DNA of 64,000 nt from Xylophilus sp. GW821-FHT01B05 (GCA_038961845.1 CP152408.1:5394001-5458000), one strand, 5' to 3'. Shown: positions 48,502-59,306, counted from the first letter of the stretch. Program-made: numbers and translations. Notes: generated by a model not told the origin, from the sequence alone.

Positions 48502-49557
48502 CCTGATTAGGTACCTGCCTCAGACATGCGGAGGATGAGCAGAGGCTGGGGCTTGGTAGTAACAGCGGCGCGCAGCAAGCGAGCAGGCATGGAGGAGAGA
48601 TCAAAGCGGCGGTTGAATCGATACGCAAACTCCGCCAGATAGCGCGCCGCATACTTGGCATGATCAAACGAGTGGTAGGTACCCGCCAGCGCGGTCTTCA
48701 GATTGCCTAGCATCGTGTTGACCCAGCGCAGTTCGGGCTTCTTAGCCGCCTCCCGTCCGCCACCGGTCACGTAGCGCTCGTGGGTAGCGCCGATCTGGCG
48801 CACCTGCGCAAAGCTGCGCAAGCCATCGGAGACCACGTGGGCCGTGGGAGCCAGGCTCTCTGTGGCCCAGACCTTGAGCGCCTCGTTCGTGAAGGCTGCA
48901 ACGGGACTCAGGCGCATAAACCTCGGATGGCCTTCGGTATCGGTCTGCACCGCTGCCACAAAGGCTGACTTGCGCCAGGCCCCGCGCCCGCCGTGGATAT
49001 GGCCGGCACGCTCGCCGCCCAGATAGGCGTCATCAATCTCCACCCGCTCATCCAGACGCCGCGGCGCCTCGCGCAACAGCATGGTCTGCATGAGCTTGTG
49101 CTTGACCAGCCAGGCCGTCTTGTAACTCACGCCCAGTTGGCGCCCCAAGGCCAGCGCGCTGATGGAGTTCTTGTGCTGGGTCATCAGATACATCGCCAGA
49201 AACCACACCCGCAGAGGCAGCTTGGTGTGCTCAAACACCGTGCCGACGATGCTGGAGGACTGGTAGCCACAGATCAGGCACTCCCACAGCTGGCGCCCAT
49301 GGCCATTGCGCGTTTGAAACGAGCGTGAACATCCGCAGTGCGCGCAACGCCAGCCCTGGGGCCAGCGGGAGGCAAAGAGAGCGCTCTCGCACTGCTCCTC
49401 GTTGCCATAGCGCTCGTGGAACTGCAGCAGCGACAGGCCGGGCTGGAACTGGATGAGGTTCATGGACATGGGATGCCTCGCAGATAACTGGACATAAATC
49501 CAGTATCAAACATCCCAGCCAGAATTCAAGTCAGTCTGAGGCAGGTACCTAATCAGG
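48502..49557. mobile_element. Complete IS1595-family insertion sequence
   Basis: 1056 bp bounded by identical 24-bp terminal inverted repeats (48502-48525 and 49534-49557, beginning CCTGATTAGGTACCTGCCTC). Each end is flanked by the same 8-bp target duplication CCTTTTTA (48494-48501 and 49558-49565). One intact transposase fills it. Perfect ends and duplication imply recent insertion. Confidence 0.95.
48507..49469 (-). CDS. IS1595-family (ISXO2-type) DDE transposase
   Basis: 320 residues. N-terminal zinc ribbon CAHCG ... CLICG, then the ISXO2-like catalytic domain with VEIDDAYLGGERAGHIHGGR (first Asp), VVSDGLRSFAQ (second Asp) and WVNTMLGNLKTALAGTYHSF (Asn and His residues of the ISXO2 core); C-terminal YAARYLAEFAYRFNRRFDL is typical. 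Its TAA stop lies inside the left inverted repeat. The frame is intact, so it could be active. Confidence 0.95.
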   Translation of the reverse strand: MSMNLIQFQPGLSLLQFHERYGNEEQCESALFASRWPQGWRCAHCGCSRSFQTRNGHGRQLWECLICGYQSSSIVGTVFEHTKLPLRVWFLAMYLMTQHKNSISALALGRQLGVSYKTAWLVKHKLMQTMLLREAPRRLDERVEIDDAYLGGERAGHIHGGRGAWRKSAFVAAVQTDTEGHPRFMRLSPVAAFTNEALKVWATESLAPTAHVVSDGLRSFAQVRQIGATHERYVTGGGREAAKKPELRWVNTMLGNLKTALAGTYHSFDHAKYAARYLAEFAYRFNRRFDLSSMPARLLRAAVTTKPQPLLILRMSEAGT

Positions 49558-49656
49558 CCTTTTTATGTCTGGAAACGTTGTAGTCCGGCAACGCTGCGAC
49601 CATACCCAGGAGCTTTTACGCGGGCCTCATTCCCACGTAGCTCGCATTGCGGAGAA

Positions 49657-49675
49657 AATGGGATTCATTCTCATT
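49657..49675. promoter_or_regulatory. Putative Fur box for the second TonB receptor
   Basis: On the minus strand AATGAGAATGAATCCCATT, with AAATG/CATTT symmetric outer halves, 18-36 bp before the ATG at 49693. AATGAGAAT is a common Fur-box half in proteobacteria. Binding is inferred. Confidence 0.6.
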
Positions 49676-49692
49676 TACAGCATCTGGACACC

Positions 49693-51885
49693 ATGCCTAC
49701 TCCCCGTTTTGCGCTGGCACCGGTTGCCTCCGCCACCCTGACCCTGTTGCTGGGCGTTGCCGCCCACGCCCAATCGACCACAGCCCCGCAAGGCGGCACG
49801 CTCGCCACCGTGACGGTCGAGGCCAGCGCCGACGCCTCGGCCGAAGGGCTGCCCAAGCCCTTTGCCGGCGGCCAGGTGGCGCGCGGCAGCCGCATTGGCG
49901 TGCTGGGCAATCAGGACATCATGAACACGCCGTTTTCCACCACCAGCTACACCAGCGAGCTGATCCAGGACCAGCAGGCGCAGAGCATTGGCGACGTGCT
50001 GCTCAATGACGCCTCGGTGCGGCAGGCGCGCGGCTTTGGCAACTTCCAGCAGGCCTATTTCATCCGCGGCTTTGTCGTGTACTCGGACGACATCGCCTAC
50101 AACGGCCTGTACGGGCTGGTGCCGCGCCAGTACATGGCGACCGAGTTCGTCGAGCGGGTGGAGCTGTTCCGCGGCGCCAATGCTTTCCTGAACGGCGCGG
50201 GTGCGGGCTCGGTGGCCGGTGGCGGCGTGGGCGGCCTGATCAACGTGGTGCCCAAGCGCGCCGGTAGCGAGCCGCTCAACCGCGTGACCGTGGGCGCGCA
50301 AACCGGCGGCCAGGGCTATGCGGCGGCGGACATCAGCCGCCGCTTCGGCCCTGACCAATCCACCGGCATCCGCGTCAACGCAGCGCGGCGCGACGGCGGC
50401 ACCGGCGTCAGCAACGAGAAGCAGCAGATGAGCGCGCTGGCCGTGGGCCTGGACTGGCACAGCCGCAACGTGCGCCTGTCGGGCGACTTCGGCTTCCAGG
50501 AGCACAAGCTCAGCCAGCCCCGGCCCAGCGTGACGCCCGCGGCCGGCCTGGCCATCCCGGCCGCACCCGACGCCAAGAGCAACTTCGCCCAGCCGTGGAC
50601 CTACTCCAACGACCGCGACCTGTTCGGCACACTGCGCGGCGAGGTCGACCTCAATGACAGCTGGACGGCCTGGGCCGCCTACGGCGCCCGCCACGGCAAG
50701 GAAGAAAACTCCCTGGCCGCCCCGACGCTGACGGACAGCCTGGGCAACACCACCGCCTACCGCTTTGACAACACGCGCAAGAACAAGGTCCAGACCGGCG
50801 AGATCGGCGTGCGCGGCAAGCTCGTCACCGGCGGCATCCAGCACACGCTGACCGCCTCGGCCGCGCTGTTCGACTCCCGCGAGCGCAATGCCTACGGCTT
50901 CTCGGACTTCGCCGGTTTTTCCAGCAGCATCTACCAGCCCAACGCCGTGGCGGCGCCCTCGCCCACCTACTTCACCGGCGGCGTGCTGGGCAGCCCGCTG
51001 GAAGTCGAGCGCATCAAGACCACCAGCCTGGCGTTGGCCGACACCTTGTCGCTGGCGCAAGACCGCGTGCTGCTGACCCTGGGCCTGCGCCAGCAGACCA
51101 TCAAGGACACCAACTACGACTACAACAGCGGCGCGCAACTGACGACCTACGACAAGAGCCGCACCACGCCCGTGGCCGGCGTGGTGTTCAAGGCCACCAG
51201 CCAGGTCGCGCTGTACGCCAACTACATCGAAGGCCTGGTCAAGGGCGACACCGCCAGCGGCACCAACATCAGCAATGCCGGCCAGATCTTCGCGCCCTAT
51301 GTTTCCAGGCAAAAGGAAATCGGCGTGAAGTACGACGGCGGCAAGATCGGCGCCAGCGCCGCCTTCTTCTCCACCGACAAGCCCAGCGCCTATGTGCAGA
51401 ACGGCGTCTACGGCGTGTTCGGCAAGCAGCGCAACCAGGGCCTTGAGCTGGCGGCCTTCGGCGAAGCGGCAAAAGGCCTGCGCGTGCTGGGCGGCCTGAC
51501 CCTGCTGGATGCCAAGCAGCGGCAAACGCTGGGCGGCGCCACCGACGGCAAGGACGTCATCGGCGTGCCGCGGCAGCAGGCCAACCTCGGCGTCGACTGG
51601 GATGTGCCCTATGTGCACGGCCTGGCGCTGAACGCGCGCGTCATCCATACCGGCAAGCAGTACGCCGACGCGGCCAACACCCAGGCCGTGCCCGCCTGGA
51701 CGCGGGTGGACGTGGGCGCGCGCTACCTGACCGAGTTCAACGGCAAGCTGCTCACGCTGCGCGCCCGCATCGACAACCTGGCCAACAAGAACTACTGGGC
51801 CTCGGTCGGCGGCTACCCGGGCTACGGCTACCTGGTGCTGGGCGCGCCACGCACCTTCTCGCTCACGGCATCGGTCGACTTTTAA
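49693..51885 (+). CDS. TonB-dependent siderophore receptor (no signalling domain)
   Basis: 730 residues. Signal peptide ending AAHAQ, TonB box near LATVTVEAS, plug domain (FVERVELFRGANAFLNGAGA, GGLINVVPKRAG), and a barrel ending in TASVDF with terminal Phe. Length and the missing STN domain place it with transport-only receptors of the FhuA/Fiu type. Fur-box-like sequence upstream. Its TAA stop is also the 3-bp sequence that borders the structured element at 51886. Confidence 0.92.
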   Translation: MPTPRFALAPVASATLTLLLGVAAHAQSTTAPQGGTLATVTVEASADASAEGLPKPFAGGQVARGSRIGVLGNQDIMNTPFSTTSYTSELIQDQQAQSIGDVLLNDASVRQARGFGNFQQAYFIRGFVVYSDDIAYNGLYGLVPRQYMATEFVERVELFRGANAFLNGAGAGSVAGGGVGGLINVVPKRAGSEPLNRVTVGAQTGGQGYAAADISRRFGPDQSTGIRVNAARRDGGTGVSNEKQQMSALAVGLDWHSRNVRLSGDFGFQEHKLSQPRPSVTPAAGLAIPAAPDAKSNFAQPWTYSNDRDLFGTLRGEVDLNDSWTAWAAYGARHGKEENSLAAPTLTDSLGNTTAYRFDNTRKNKVQTGEIGVRGKLVTGGIQHTLTASAALFDSRERNAYGFSDFAGFSSSIYQPNAVAAPSPTYFTGGVLGSPLEVERIKTTSLALADTLSLAQDRVLLTLGLRQQTIKDTNYDYNSGAQLTTYDKSRTTPVAGVVFKATSQVALYANYIEGLVKGDTASGTNISNAGQIFAPYVSRQKEIGVKYDGGKIGASAAFFSTDKPSAYVQNGVYGVFGKQRNQGLELAAFGEAAKGLRVLGGLTLLDAKQRQTLGGATDGKDVIGVPRQQANLGVDWDVPYVHGLALNARVIHTGKQYADAANTQAVPAWTRVDVGARYLTEFNGKLLTLRARIDNLANKNYWASVGGYPGYGYLVLGAPRTFSLTASVDF

Positions 51886-52165
51886 GAACGTGTTTACGAT
51901 CTCTATGGGGTCGCGCAAGTGTCTTTGCGGGATGGGATGCAAGGCGCGGTACGCAGCCAATAGCATGGCTATTGGCAAGCGCCGCAACGCCGCAGACCGC
52001 CCGCAAAGGCACTTGCCCTGCGGGTTGGAGTGAAATCGGGCGCGAATTCGAAAGCTGTGGCGCCCCATCTGCTTGCATGGGCACGAGCCCATGCAAGCAG
52101 ACTGGGCCGCCCACTCATCCCGATTGCACTCCAACGCGATCCCCATACAGATCGTAAACACGTTC
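51886..52165. mobile_element. 280-bp MITE-like element with terminal inverted repeats and two nested hairpin arms
   Basis: Outer arms of about 30 bp (51886-51915 and 52135-52165; GAACGTGTTTACGATCT...) pair with one mismatch and one bulge. Inside, 51916-51931 pairs with 52000-52015 (all 16 positions as RNA, one G-U) and encloses a nine-base hairpin at 51956-51976. Next, 52024-52040 pairs with 52119-52135 (16 of 17) and encloses a perfect 15-bp hairpin with loop ACGA at 52068-52101. TAA stands immediately outside both ends, a possible 3-bp target duplication. No plausible protein is encoded. The whole folds as a three-way junction. Confidence 0.8.
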
Positions 52166-52205
52166 TAAGGCGCTGCGCGGGTACGGCGGCAATAATGACC
52201 GCCCC

Positions 52206-53417
52206 ATGAAGCTGGTCCCGCTCAAACTCGAATCGATACGCCTCGGCCAGCCGCTGCCGTTCTCCATCCGCACGGCGGAGGGCACGCTGCTGGCCGCGCG
52301 GGGCCTGGTGCTGGAGCAGCTCGATCTGCTGGCCGAAGGCGGCGGCACGCTGTATGTGGACATCCAGGAGTCGCCCGACTACCACCGCGCCTTCATGGGC
52401 CAGCTCGACACGCTGCTGCGCACCGAGCACACCATTGGCGAGATTGCCTCCGCGCGCATCAGCGCCGACGCACCACGCGGCACGGCGCATGCGCGCGACG
52501 AAGCCGCGCTGCGCACCGGGCCGCTTGACTGGCACGAGCTGCAGATCCGCGCCACGGCGCTGCTGCGCGCCCCGCAAGAGCACGACTTCCTGCCGCGCCT
52601 GCGGCGGCTGCACGCAGACATCGACGCGCAGGTGCGCCAGCAGCCGGATACCGCGCTGTTCACGCTGGTGCACTTCGCCGCGCGCGAGCTGGAGATGTAC
52701 AGCGCCACCCACAGCCTGCTGGTGGCCGTGGTCTGCAGCATGACCGCGCGCGACGCCCTGCAATGGGATGCGCCGATGTGCGAGGCCCTGGGCCGGACCG
52801 CGCTCACCATGAACATTTCCATGACCGGACTGCAAGACACCCTGGCGCGGCAGCCCGAGCGGCCCAACGCGGCCCAGATGGCCGCCATCGCCGTGCACGC
52901 CAATGCCTCGGCCGAGTTGCTGGAGCGCCTGGGCGTGCACGACGCGCTATGGCTGGACGCGGTGCGCCAGCACCACGAGCCCCCCACCGGCGCGCTGGCG
53001 CAGATGGAGCCGGCCCAGCGCATTGCGCGCCTGGTCGAGCGCGCCGACATCTTCGCCGCCCGCCTGTCGCCGCGCGTATCGCGCGCGGCCATGCCGGCGG
53101 CAGCGGCCCTGCGCGGCAGCTACTTCGACCAGGAGCAGCGGGTGGACGAGGCCGGCGCGGCGCTGATCGCCGCCCTGGGCGTCTACCCGCCGGGCTGCTT
53201 CGTGAAGCTGGCCAGCAACGAGACCGCCATCGTGCTCAAGCGCGGCCGCAGCGGCACCACGCCCAAGGTGGCCGTGGTGCTGAACCGCCACGGCATGCCG
53301 ATAGGCGAACGGGCCGTGCGCGACACCAGCCAGCCGGCGTTCAAGATCACCGCCGGCGTGCCCCACCACGAGGTCAAGGTGCAGCTGCCGCTGGAAAAGA
53401 TGCAGGCCTTGATCTAA
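52206..53417 (+). CDS. Degenerate HD-GYP domain protein
   Basis: 403 residues, no signal peptide. The layout follows HD-GYP phosphodiesterases: an N-terminal region of about 110 residues, then helices with YSATHSLLVAVV, GRTALTMNISM, IAVHANASAELLERLGVHDA, AVRQHHEPPTG and LVERADIFAARLSPR. The HD pair is replaced by MN (about residue 202), and the GYP signature after HHE is missing, so c-di-GMP hydrolysis is unlikely. It may bind the nucleotide or a partner instead. Start ATG 52206 has no clear ribosome site; the structured element ends 40 bp upstream. Confidence 0.8.
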   Translation: MKLVPLKLESIRLGQPLPFSIRTAEGTLLAARGLVLEQLDLLAEGGGTLYVDIQESPDYHRAFMGQLDTLLRTEHTIGEIASARISADAPRGTAHARDEAALRTGPLDWHELQIRATALLRAPQEHDFLPRLRRLHADIDAQVRQQPDTALFTLVHFAARELEMYSATHSLLVAVVCSMTARDALQWDAPMCEALGRTALTMNISMTGLQDTLARQPERPNAAQMAAIAVHANASAELLERLGVHDALWLDAVRQHHEPPTGALAQMEPAQRIARLVERADIFAARLSPRVSRAAMPAAAALRGSYFDQEQRVDEAGAALIAALGVYPPGCFVKLASNETAIVLKRGRSGTTPKVAVVLNRHGMPIGERAVRDTSQPAFKITAGVPHHEVKVQLPLEKMQALI

Positions 53418-53430
53418 AGACTGTCTGCAG

Positions 53431-54258
53431 CTAGGCCGCCGCCAATTCCTTGCGGTAGCGGTTCAGCTCCTGCACCGTCTTGAAGCTGCGGTTGAGCAGC
53501 AGGCTCAGGTTGTGCAGGATGCGCTCGCCCACCTTGTTCTCCCACACCGCGTCGAACTTGATCTGCGTGTCCAGCCAGTGCTCCAGCCACTCCGGGTTGG
53601 GCAGGCGGCTCTGGATGGTGTCGCGCGGGAACAGCGCTTTGTTCACGTGCAGGTTGGTCGGGTGCAGCGCCTGGGCGGTGCGGCGCGCGCTGGCCATCAG
53701 CACGCCCACCTTGGTGAAGGCGGCGCGGGCCTCGTTGCCGAACTTGCCGATGGCGCGCTTCATGTAGCGCAGGTAGGCGCCGCCGTGGCGTGCCTCGTCC
53801 TGGCTGAGCGTGGTGTAGATCTGCTTGATGACCGGCTCGGTATGCCATTCGGCGGCGCGGCGGTACCAGTGGTTGAGCCGGATCTCGCCGCAGAAATGCA
53901 GCATCAGCGTCTCCAGCGGCGGCGCCGGGTCGAAGTCAAAGCGGATGTCGTGCAGCTCCTGCTCGGTCGGCACCATGTCTGGGCGGAAGCGGCGCAGGTA
54001 CTCCATCAGCACCAGCGAATGCTTTTGCTCCTCGAAGAACCAGATCGACATGAAGGCCGAGAAGTCGCTGTCGTCGCGGTTGTCGCGCAGGAACATCTCG
54101 GTCGCCGGCAGTGCTGCCCATTCGGTGATGGCGTTCATCTTCACCGTCTGCGCCTGCTCGTCGGTGAGTTGCGCGGCGTCGAAGCGGTCCCAGGGAATGT
54201 CTCGCTCCATGTCCCAGCGGACGGATTCGAGCTGCTTGAAGAGTTCGGGGTACAGCAT
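53431..54258 (-). CDS. Ferritin-like/acyl-ACP-desaturase-like di-iron protein
   Basis: 275 residues from the ATG at 54258, which has AAGGA six to seven bases upstream. Di-iron ligands appear in two helices: WFFEEQKHSLVLMEYLRRF (ExxH) and TLSQDEARHGGAYLRYMKR (ExxH), with extra Glu in AITEWAALPATEMFL and HFCGEIRLNHWYR. This resembles bacterial ferritin-like and acyl-ACP desaturase proteins. Whether it desaturates lipids or has another oxidase role cannot be told. Converges with the HD-GYP gene. Confidence 0.8.
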   Translation of the reverse strand: MLYPELFKQLESVRWDMERDIPWDRFDAAQLTDEQAQTVKMNAITEWAALPATEMFLRDNRDDSDFSAFMSIWFFEEQKHSLVLMEYLRRFRPDMVPTEQELHDIRFDFDPAPPLETLMLHFCGEIRLNHWYRRAAEWHTEPVIKQIYTTLSQDEARHGGAYLRYMKRAIGKFGNEARAAFTKVGVLMASARRTAQALHPTNLHVNKALFPRDTIQSRLPNPEWLEHWLDTQIKFDAVWENKVGERILHNLSLLLNRSFKTVQELNRYRKELAAA

Positions 54259-54412
54259 TGAAAATCCTTGCACGTTGCTTGAATCTTAAGCGGCAGCCAC
54301 CAGAGGCCCTGGCGTAAATCATCAGGGTATTCAAGGACATACGCGTGACAGCCGGGCGGCGGCGTACGATGGATAAGCCCCGCGCTCGACAAGTGCGCCG
54401 ATTGGTTCCACG

Positions 54413-55015
54413 ATGGCAGACACCATGCGTACCTTCACCTTCCTCCTCCCGTCCACCCTGGCGCTTGCCGCCGTCCTGACCACCGCCCTGCCGGCCCAGG
54501 CCGCCGACACGCCCGCGCCCGCCACGACTGCAGCCTGCCCGGCCACGCTGCAGCACACCTTCCTGCGCCTGCAGGACGAAAAACCGCAGTCGCTGTGCCA
54601 GTACGCCGGCAAGGTGCTGCTGGTGGTCAACACCGCCAGCTTCTGCGGCTTCACGCCGCAGTACAAGGGGCTGGAGGCACTGCACGCCAAGTACCGCGAC
54701 CGCGGCCTGGTGGTGCTGGGCTTTCCGTCCAACGACTTCTCGCAAGAGTCTGGCTCGAACAAGGAGATTGCCGATTTCTGCGAAAGCACCTTCGGCGTCA
54801 AGTTCCCGATGTTCGTCAAATCCTCGGTGCGCGGTGCCGATGCCAACCCACTGTTCAAGCAACTGGCGGCCGCCACGGGCACTGCGCCCGAATGGAACTT
54901 CTACAAGTACCTGATCAGCCGCGATGGCCGCGTGGTGGACAGCTACTCCAGCAAGACCGAGCCCGACGACAAGAGCTTTGTGCGCGAGGTGGAGAAGCAA
55001 CTGGCAGCGCCTTGA
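54413..55015 (+). CDS. Glutathione-peroxidase-family protein, exported
   Basis: 200 residues with a signal peptide (RTFTFLLPSTLALAAVLTTA). Thioredoxin fold with peroxidatic Cys in NTASFCGFTPQYKGLEAL, FPSNDFSQESGSNKEIADFC (Gln replaced in the usual NQFGxQEPG loop by an Asp-Phe-Ser-Gln version), and WNFYKYLISRDG (Trp-Asn of the tetrad). It probably reduces peroxides in the periplasm using thioredoxin-like donors. ATG 54425 is an equally possible start. Confidence 0.88.
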   Translation: MADTMRTFTFLLPSTLALAAVLTTALPAQAADTPAPATTAACPATLQHTFLRLQDEKPQSLCQYAGKVLLVVNTASFCGFTPQYKGLEALHAKYRDRGLVVLGFPSNDFSQESGSNKEIADFCESTFGVKFPMFVKSSVRGADANPLFKQLAAATGTAPEWNFYKYLISRDGRVVDSYSSKTEPDDKSFVREVEKQLAAP

Positions 55016-55355
55016 ACCCAGGCCCAGGCTTACCGGTAGCTTACAAAAGCTTACCCAAATGCCTCGGCTTTCGCGGAACTGTCACTTACGCTGGCGGCTC
55101 TCACACTGCACGAGCGGCGATGAGCCCTCACTAAATAACCGTTTTCTTGCTGCGAAGTCTGCCGGTTCTCCGTGAATCGGTTGCAATCCCGAGGCGACTC
55201 TTCTCCTCCTCCCTCCCTCCCTCCTTCGTGTCGGGGCGCTTCGCAGCAATTTTGTCTTCCGCCTCCCCGGCCCTTGCGGCCGGCCGGGGCCCCGCCCAGC
55301 CGCCCATCACAGGCGCCGTGCGTCCGTCACAAGATATTCACGCCGCTGCCACGGC
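55016..55355. other. 340-bp non-coding gap with G-rich tract and strong hairpin
   Basis: Holds an imperfect inverted repeat GTAGCTT/AAGCTTAC near 55037, a polypyrimidine tract at 55201-55224 whose other strand reads GGAGGGAGGGAGGGAGGAGG (G-quadruplex-like), and a GC hairpin CCCCGGCC/GGCCGGGG near 55265-55292. I see no gene. Confidence 0.45.
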
Positions 55356-56246
55356 ATGGTCATGCAGGCCCGCCAGCATCGGGCCATGCAACGCGAAGAA
55401 GCCCTCTTCCGCGCCTGGAGCGAAGTGGTTGCCCGCCCTCCCGGCGAGCCGTCCGATGCTCCCGCCCGGTACTACCGCACCCTGTGGATTTCGGATCTGC
55501 ATCTGGGCACGCCTGGCTGCCAGGCGCATGCGCTGCTGGACTTCCTCAAACAGACCGAGTGCGACACCCTGTTCCTGGTCGGCGACATCATCGACGGCTG
55601 GCAGCTCAGGCGCCACTGGTACTGGCCGCAGGCGCACAACGACGTGATCCAGAAGCTGCTGCGCAAGGCGCGCAAGGGCACACGGGTGATCTTCATCCCC
55701 GGCAACCATGACGAGTTCGCGCGCAAGTACCTGCAGCACAACTTCGGCGGCATCGAGGTGGCGGAAGACTGGGTGCACGAGACCGCCGACGGCCGCAAGC
55801 TGTGGGTCATGCACGGCGACCATTTCGACGGCGTGATCCAGTGCGCCAAATGGCTGGCGCACGTGGGCGATTCGCTCTACGAGTTCACGCTCAAGCTCAA
55901 CCGCCACCTGAACTCATTGCGCGCCCGGCTCGGCCTGCCCTACTGGTCGCTGTCCAAGTACCTGAAGGGCAAGGTCAAACGCGCGGTGAGCTATGTCGGC
56001 GACTTCGAGGCCGCCGTGGCGCGCGAGGCGCACAAGCGCGGCGTGCAGGGCGTGGTCTGCGGCCACATCCACCATGCAGAGATGCGCATGATCGACGGCA
56101 TCCTCTACGCCAACGACGGCGACTGGGTAGAGAGCCTGACCGCGCTGGCCGAGCACGCCGACGGCCGCTTGGAGATCATCGACTGGGCGCAGGCCGCACG
56201 CCTGCCGCAACCCGTCGCAGCCGCGTCTGCAGCACGCGCGACTTAG
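55356..56246 (+). CDS. Calcineurin-like phosphoesterase, LpxH/UDP-diacylglucosamine-diphosphatase family
   Basis: 296 residues (ATG at 55386 is another possible start). All metal-ligand motifs are present: WISDLHLG (DxH), LVGDIIDGW (GD), IPGNHDEF (GNHD), VMHGDHFDG (H) and VCGHIHHAEM (GHxH). Longer than classical LpxH (about 240), with insertions typical of the LpxH-like branch in this family. It may cleave UDP-diacylglucosamine in lipid A synthesis or a related pyrophosphate. The TAG stop overlaps the start of a repeat family A copy. Confidence 0.85.
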   Translation: MVMQARQHRAMQREEALFRAWSEVVARPPGEPSDAPARYYRTLWISDLHLGTPGCQAHALLDFLKQTECDTLFLVGDIIDGWQLRRHWYWPQAHNDVIQKLLRKARKGTRVIFIPGNHDEFARKYLQHNFGGIEVAEDWVHETADGRKLWVMHGDHFDGVIQCAKWLAHVGDSLYEFTLKLNRHLNSLRARLGLPYWSLSKYLKGKVKRAVSYVGDFEAAVAREAHKRGVQGVVCGHIHHAEMRMIDGILYANDGDWVESLTALAEHADGRLEIIDWAQAARLPQPVAAASAARAT

Positions 56247-56312
56247 CTACAAAATAGATAGCTAATAGCCCAGATCACACAAGGGCTAGAGGCCTATTTT
56301 CCTTAAAAATCC
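56246..56312 (+). repeat. Dispersed repeat family A, copy A6
   Basis: GCTACAAAATAGATAGCTAA, TAGCCCAGATCACACAAGGG, then CTAGAGGCCTATTTTCC. The first base is the last base of the phosphoesterase stop codon, exactly as at the LysR gene. AGCCC/GGGCT stem with a T run downstream could act as a terminator. Confidence 0.75.
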
Positions 56313-56349
56313 AATCCCCGCCCAAAAACCCGCAGCGGGGGGCGCTCCA

Positions 56350-58477
<2,128 letters not shown>

Positions 58478-58498
58478 TTTCAAGCCAATAAAGCCTCT

Positions 58499-58523
58499 GG
58501 CCGGCGCCCAGCGCCGGCCTTTT
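58499..58523 (+). terminator. Rho-independent terminator after purB
   Basis: GGCCGGCGC-CCA-GCGCCGGCC is a perfect nine-base stem with a three-base loop, followed by TTTT. Confidence 0.85.
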
Positions 58524-58544
58524 GCTATCAAAACAAGAGCTAAA
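58524..58544 (+). repeat. Fragment of repeat family A (A8)
   Basis: GCTATCAAAACAAGAGCTAA matches only the first third of the family and sits directly behind the purB terminator. Confidence 0.45.
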
Positions 58545-58548
58545 CCGC

Positions 58549-59109
58549 ATGGCACTGAAATCCACCATCTTCAAGGCGAACATCGCCATTGCCGACATTG
58601 ACCACAACTACTACGCCGACCACGCGTTGACCTTGGCCCGGCACCCCAGCGAAACCGACGAACGCATGATGGTCCGCCTGGCGGCGCTGGCGCTCAACGC
58701 CCACCAGTTGCAAACCACCTGCGGCGGCGACGGCACGCTGGCCTTTGGCGCCGGCCTGTCCAACCCCGACGACCCGGACGTCAGCCTGCGCGACTTCACC
58801 GGCCAGACACGCATGTGGATCGAAGTCGGCCAGCCCGAGGACAAGCCGCTGGCCAAGGCCTGCAGCAAGGCCGATGCGGTGCTGCTCTACTGCTTCAACC
58901 ACGCGGCCGAAGTCTGGTGGAAGGGCATAGAGAACAAGCTCACCCGGCTCGACAAGCTGCAGGTCTGGCGCGTGCCGACCGAGCAATCGCAAGCCCTGGG
59001 CGCTCTGGCCCAGCGCAGCATGCAGTTGCAGGCCACGGTGCAAGACGGCGCGCTGATGCTGGCCGACAACAAGAGCACCGTCGACGTCGACTGCGTGCGC
59101 TGGAAGTAA
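58549..59109 (+). CDS. yaeQ: YaeQ-family protein
   Basis: 186 residues from the ATG at 58549. Starts MALKSTIFKANIAIADIDHN, with ARHPSETDERMMVRLAALAL, and MWIEVGQPEDKPLAKACSKA, both YaeQ hallmarks; the fold is a PD-(D/E)XK nuclease-like domain of unresolved role. YaeQ was reported to suppress loss of RfaH in enterobacteria. No partner gene is evident here. Confidence 0.92.
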   Translation: MALKSTIFKANIAIADIDHNYYADHALTLARHPSETDERMMVRLAALALNAHQLQTTCGGDGTLAFGAGLSNPDDPDVSLRDFTGQTRMWIEVGQPEDKPLAKACSKADAVLLYCFNHAAEVWWKGIENKLTRLDKLQVWRVPTEQSQALGALAQRSMQLQATVQDGALMLADNKSTVDVDCVRWK

Positions 59110-59306
59110 CACCCGAACCACATCTGGCTGCGGCTTTCACCGGCCGTTAACCAGGCGCTCTATCCGGCCGTCAACCCGGCCCGGCTCTGCGCAGTTGAAG
59201 GTCTATCGGTTCCCGCCCATCGCCGCCGCGGCGCCAGGCTTGGCCCGATGGCAGCAGGCCCGCACGGCCCGCTGCCTTCTTCCAACGACCGGAAAAGGAC
59301 CCCGAC

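Noticed and set aside
49675..52161. 828-residue minus-strand frame running through the structured element and the second receptor
   Set aside because: Antisense to an evident TonB receptor; crossing the non-coding element shows only that stops are rare.
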